Shown here one piece after another: positions 20,624 through 23,692 of a DNA stretch of 23,692 nt; position 1 is the stretch's first letter, and each line of letters begins with the position of its first letter. Made by a program: the position numbers and the translations under genes. This DNA comes from a virus. Location: positions 1 through 23,692 of the IMG/VR virus record IMGVR_UViG_3300032223_001045, one strand, 5' to 3'. The notes below the pieces were generated by a model that was not told where the DNA came from, searched no databases, and saw only the letters and a list, made by a program, of their open reading frames with translations.

Positions 20624-22240
20624 ATGGATTCAAAATTAAATATTAATCAGATTTTAGAAAATACGCTTTTTGAGGGTGTCCACGACAAGGGCATTTTCAA
20701 AGCAATCTTTTTGGCTGGTGGTCCAGGTTCTGGTAAAGATTATATCCTTAATAAAACGTTAGATGGTCATGGCCTTGTAGAAATTAATTCCGACAAGGCA
20801 CTTGAGTATTTAATGGATAAGGAAAAACTTGATAAAAAAATGCCAGACAATGAAGAGGCGCAGCGTAATGAAGTCCGTAAACGTGCCAAAAATGTTACCG
20901 AACTCCGTCAACGATTAGCACTTCATGGTCGTAATGGTTTAATTATTAATGGCACAGGTGATGATCCCGAAAAGTACATGAAAATCAAGAAGACTCTTGA
21001 GAAAATGGGATATGAAACAACGTGTGTAGTGGTAAATACTGATGATGAAGTATCAAAAAAAAGAAATATAGAACGTGGTCAACGTGGTGGTCGCACTGTT
21101 CCTGAAAATATTCGTAAACGAAAATGGGATTCTATACAAGCAGCAAGACCTGAACTAGCAAAAATGTTTCGTAATAACTATGTTGAGTTCGATAATTCTT
21201 TTGATGCTAGAAACATAGATCAAGCAACAAAAAATGAAAAAGATAAAGAACTACAAGCAATTTATAAAAATGTTGCTAAATTTGTAAATACTAAACCAAA
21301 GAACAAACAATCTAAAGAATGGGTTGCAAATGAGATGTCTCGTAAAGACACAGCACCCATCAATAAGAAAGCTGAACCACATCCCAATTCGAATGCTGGC
21401 GATAAAGCCCGTGAGTTGGGATTAGAATATTATGGTTTTGGACGTTATGGTAAGAATGGTAAAGTTACTCATCGTTCTGTTCATGACAGTTTAGTAGAAA
21501 TTTCTAATGAAAAACCACATACACCAAATGTTCCAATTAATGGAAGTTCTGGTAGTAATGTTGGAATGAAATCAAAAGATGTTAAGAAAGAAAATTTTGA
21601 TTCGGAATTCCAAAGTTTCTTAAACGAGAGCATTTCGAAAGAGAAGCATATCACCGATAGGAATGGAAACATTCGTGTATTTGTTTTACGTAATTCAGCA
21701 GCAAAAGAAGCTCATGTGAAAAACGGTGAGGTTCACAAACATCCAAAAGGCTACATTGTCAAACTTAAAGAGGAAAACATAAATGAACTCTATGCTAACG
21801 AATTTAACTCAATGGATTCAGTCTATTCTCAAACTGTTCCAGCCACTACCGCCGCAGAGTTATCAAAGGGTAGAACCAACTCTAAACGAAGAGAAAAGCC
21901 AGCCCTCGACAAACCCTACAGCGAATCTTACAGAAGCGGAAGTGAAACCAGAACCAAAATCACCTTCAACCAAATCAAAGAGAACTGGCGCAAGAAAATC
22001 GAAGAGTCAATCGACAAAGGCATAGAGCCAGGTCTTTCTATGGCAGGTGCGGGTGAATCTCCTGCACGTGACATGGGTGAGAAGAATAGTAAAAAAGGTA
22101 AAGCTACACAAGTTGTTCCATCATCTATCACTGAATTGACAGGTGATGAAACCGGAGCATCAATTGGGGATCAAAAAGAAGATGAGTTGAAGAAAAAAGG
22201 TATTAGTTTACTTTCATTTAAGAAAAAGAATTACGTATGA
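20624..22240 (+). CDS. Zeta-toxin-like P-loop kinase fused to a long linker and internal-protein-like region
   Basis: 538 aa. Residues about 24-200 form a P-loop kinase: GGPGSGKD at 32-39, NGTGDDPEKY, a strand VVVNTDDE and then RNIERGQRGGRTVPENI, which resembles zeta-toxin/UDP-sugar or polynucleotide kinases. The Walker A ends K-D rather than K-S/T. After a charged linker, a second part starts at FQSFLNES (329-336), like a capsid-targeting motif, and runs through ELTGDETGASIGDQKEDEL to a basic end. Its start codon lies directly after a hairpin with no clean ribosome site. It overlaps the next gene (ATGA). It may be a DNA/nucleotide kinase, a toxin or a packaged protein; kinase fold is fairly sure, role is not. 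Codons around 21830-22010 differ from the flanks. Confidence 0.8.
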   Translation: MDSKLNINQILENTLFEGVHDKGIFKAIFLAGGPGSGKDYILNKTLDGHGLVEINSDKALEYLMDKEKLDKKMPDNEEAQRNEVRKRAKNVTELRQRLALHGRNGLIINGTGDDPEKYMKIKKTLEKMGYETTCVVVNTDDEVSKKRNIERGQRGGRTVPENIRKRKWDSIQAARPELAKMFRNNYVEFDNSFDARNIDQATKNEKDKELQAIYKNVAKFVNTKPKNKQSKEWVANEMSRKDTAPINKKAEPHPNSNAGDKARELGLEYYGFGRYGKNGKVTHRSVHDSLVEISNEKPHTPNVPINGSSGSNVGMKSKDVKKENFDSEFQSFLNESISKEKHITDRNGNIRVFVLRNSAAKEAHVKNGEVHKHPKGYIVKLKEENINELYANEFNSMDSVYSQTVPATTAAELSKGRTNSKRREKPALDKPYSESYRSGSETRTKITFNQIKENWRKKIEESIDKGIEPGLSMAGAGESPARDMGEKNSKKGKATQVVPSSITELTGDETGASIGDQKEDELKKKGISLLSFKKKNYV

Positions 22241-23148
22241 AAAAATTCAATGATTACATAATTGAAACTGGTGGTTGTTGGCCAGGATATAAACGAGTTT
22301 CAGGTAAAAAGAAATTCGAAAAAGGTTCTTGTGTTAGAGAAGAAACTAAATCTGGAGATTCGTCTTTACATGATTGGTTCACCAAAAGTAAATCATCGGA
22401 TGGTAAACCAGGATGGGTTCAGTTAGGTGGACGATATGCAGGTAAGTCGTGTGCAAAACAACCAGGTCAAACTACAAAACCTAAATGTGGTAGTTCAAAG
22501 ATGGCAGCAAACATGTCGGATAAAGAAGAAGATGCCGCAGCAAGGAGAAAAAGAATGAAAGACCCAAATCCGAATAGGAGCGGTAAAGCAATCAATGTTG
22601 CTACCGAAGAATTTGTAAATGAAGATGCATGTACAACCAAAGTCAAATCGAGATACTCTGTATGGCCAAGTGCATATGCTTCTGGCGCATTAGTAAAATG
22701 CCGTAAAGTTGGTGCAGCCAATTGGGGCAACAAGACAAAAAAAGAATCAACTCAAATAATGTCTTTTGGAACATTCATTGCTGAAGATGCAAATGCTGCA
22801 CGACAAGCAGCGATTGCAATTAATATGAAGAGAAGGGGAATCAAGCCTAAAAATGAAGAAGTTGAACTGGACGAAGTTGCTGCATGGCAACGCAAAGAAG
22901 GCAAAAATCCTGAAGGTGGTTTGAATCGTAAAGGCGTAGAATCATATCGCGCTGAACATCCCGGTTCACATTTATCTACCGCAGTGACAACAAAACCAAG
23001 TAAATTAAAAGCTGGTTCCAAAGCAGCGAACCGAAGAAAATCATTCTGTGCCAGAATGTCCGGAATGAAGAAAAGATTAACATCTGCAAAGACAGCACAT
23101 GATCCGAATTCACGGATCAATAAATCTTTGCGGAAATGGAATTGCTAA
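22237..23148 (+). CDS. Multi-module basic protein, probable internal head protein or polyprotein
   Basis: 303 aa, rich in Lys, Arg, Gly and paired Cys. It starts MKKFNDYIIETGG, like T4 internal-protein targeting sequences. Four modules can be seen: (A) GGCWPGYKRVSGKKKFEKGS; (B) DWFTKSKSSDGKPGWVQLGG with CGSSKMAANMS and DPNPNRSGKA; (C) KVKSRYSVWPSAYASGALVK with CRKVGAANWGNK; (D) AAWQRKEGKNPEGGLNRKG with RRKSFCARMSGMKK and a final RKWNC. Boundaries carry protease-like E motifs: IIE10, FVNE129, FIAE183 (in SFGTFIAEDANA) and ELDE213. I recall modules C and D as separate small proteins in other aquatic phages, of unknown function. The ATG overlaps the previous stop (ATGA). A packaged, cleaved polyprotein is inference. 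Confidence 0.75.
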   Translation: MKKFNDYIIETGGCWPGYKRVSGKKKFEKGSCVREETKSGDSSLHDWFTKSKSSDGKPGWVQLGGRYAGKSCAKQPGQTTKPKCGSSKMAANMSDKEEDAAARRKRMKDPNPNRSGKAINVATEEFVNEDACTTKVKSRYSVWPSAYASGALVKCRKVGAANWGNKTKKESTQIMSFGTFIAEDANAARQAAIAINMKRRGIKPKNEEVELDEVAAWQRKEGKNPEGGLNRKGVESYRAEHPGSHLSTAVTTKPSKLKAGSKAANRRKSFCARMSGMKKRLTSAKTAHDPNSRINKSLRKWNC

Positions 23149-23167
23149 AAAATAATAGGAGACTTAC

Positions 23168-23692
23168 ATGTCAATTTTCAACGATAAATCACTGAAAAGT
23201 GTAGCAGAAGCAGCAGCCAAAATCATGGGTGAAGCTGCACAAAAGAAAGCCAACAAGGACTACGATGGCGATGGCAAAATCGAAAGTCCCAAAGATGAAG
23301 TTTGGGGTAGTCGTTTAAAAGCAGCCAAGCTTGCTGGTAAGCTGAAAGAAGATAAAGAACAGTTGGATGAAAAGAATTGGATCGCTGGTGCTATCAAGAA
23401 ACCTGGTGCATTGCATCGTAAACTTGGTGTACCTGAAGGTGAAAAGATTCCTGCATCTAAAGTTGCAGCCGCAGCTAAAAAGGGTGGGACTTTAGGTAAA
23501 GAAGCTCGTCTGGCACAAACATTGAAAAAATTACCACGCCATCACGGTACACAAAATGAAGCAGTTGAGTTGGATGAAGCAAATGGTGATGTTCGTGTTC
23601 GTAACAAAGCTTCTGGTAAAGAGTTGATGATTCCTGTTACAGCCGTAAAAACATATGAAAAGCATGGTTACTTTCCAGTTCCTGGTAGTGTA
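23168..23692 (+). CDS. Basic modular protein with EF-hand-like loop, 3' truncated by window end
   Basis: 175 codons are visible and the frame is still open at the last base. Ribosome site TAGGAG is 7 bp before the ATG. An EF-hand-like loop D31-Y-D33-G-D35-G-K-I-E39 lies in KANKDYDGDGKIESPKDE, though the usual Glu at loop position 12 is Lys (K42), with D43-E44 after it. Two LDE motifs (E68 and E137) bracket a module NWIAGAIKKPGALHRKLGV...KKGGTLGKEARLAQTLKK, a basic, DNA-binding-like stretch. A third part (VRVRNKASGKELMIPVTA) begins after the second LDE. It shares this LDE punctuation with the preceding gene. Structural or internal head protein is the likely class; it is not proven. Confidence 0.82.
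   Translation, partial: MSIFNDKSLKSVAEAAAKIMGEAAQKKANKDYDGDGKIESPKDEVWGSRLKAAKLAGKLKEDKEQLDEKNWIAGAIKKPGALHRKLGVPEGEKIPASKVAAAAKKGGTLGKEARLAQTLKKLPRHHGTQNEAVELDEANGDVRVRNKASGKELMIPVTAVKTYEKHGYFPVPGSV

Noticed and set aside
21783-22025. 80-aa plus-strand frame inside the kinase-fusion gene, rich in Pro, Ser, Lys
   Set aside because: The main frame continues through with plausible sequence on both sides. The odd composition reflects the local codon patch and there is no ribosome site.
22752-23120. Minus-strand open frame of 122 aa
   Set aside because: It is antisense to the modular basic protein, whose motifs and overlap with the upstream gene are clear; the minus frame has no ribosome site or recognisable motif.
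1-23692. CRISPR arrays, tRNA genes, insertion sequences, integrase or attachment sites
   Set aside because: No regularly spaced repeats, cloverleaf-like sequences, transposase motifs or terminal inverted repeats were seen when reading both strands.

Overview
The window is part of the genome of a T4-superfamily tailed phage (myovirus type). All 32 coding regions I accept are on the + strand. They are tightly packed, and many neighbours share ATGA, TTGA or GTGA stop/start overlaps. The DNA is AT-rich. The T4 replication core is plain: clamp loader gp44 and gp62, RegA, family B polymerase gp43, UvsX and helicase gp41. The accessory set (Hsp20, 2OG-Fe(II) oxygenase, A-type Fe-S carrier, DUF4422 protein, many sugar enzymes) is like that of uncultured aquatic T4-like phages. 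No photosynthesis gene, tRNA, integrase, transposase or CRISPR array was seen. The host cannot be named from the sequence, although one perfect sigma70 promoter points to an ordinary bacterial polymerase.

Layout. (1) 1-3041: a 5'-truncated DNA methyltransferase, then gp44, an endonuclease VII-like nuclease, gp62 and RegA. (2) 3056-5957: a moron-like segment with Hsp20, a 2OG oxygenase, a 52-aa protein, a DUF4422 protein and dCMP deaminase, with hairpin terminators between units. (3) 5935-13022: a consensus promoter, three small proteins (two are tandem paralogues), DNA polymerase, a four-pass membrane protein with a coiled coil, UvsX, a small unknown and gp41 helicase. (4) 13018-14068: a T4-type late promoter motif, two small unknowns, an A-type Fe-S carrier and a tiny protein with a T4 capsid-targeting-like N-terminus. 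(5) 14083-20526: an eight-gene chain of overlapping sugar genes. (6) 20549-23692: a structured leader, a zeta-toxin-like kinase fusion, and two basic modular proteins, the last cut by the window end.

The strongest candidate for something new is inside block 5. A nucleotidyltransferase, an aminoglycoside-phosphotransferase-like kinase, a sugar phosphate cyclase of the 2-epi-5-epi-valiolone synthase type and a short-chain dehydrogenase sit in one translationally coupled run, with glycosyltransferase-like genes and an O-methyltransferase-like gene around them. These are the enzyme classes used to make nucleotide-activated C7-cyclitols (pseudosugars) in bacterial secondary metabolism, so the phage may make and transfer a carbocyclic sugar.

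Two further patterns link genes. First, canonical clamp-binding (PIP-box) peptides end the polymerase and the methyltransferase, and a close variant lies in the tail of the membrane protein just downstream of the polymerase. This suggests sliding-clamp recruitment of both enzymes and perhaps a membrane tether for the replisome. Second, capsid-targeting-like and prohead-protease-like motifs recur at module boundaries in the proteins at 13910-14068 and 20624-23692, which suggests packaged, protease-processed internal proteins.
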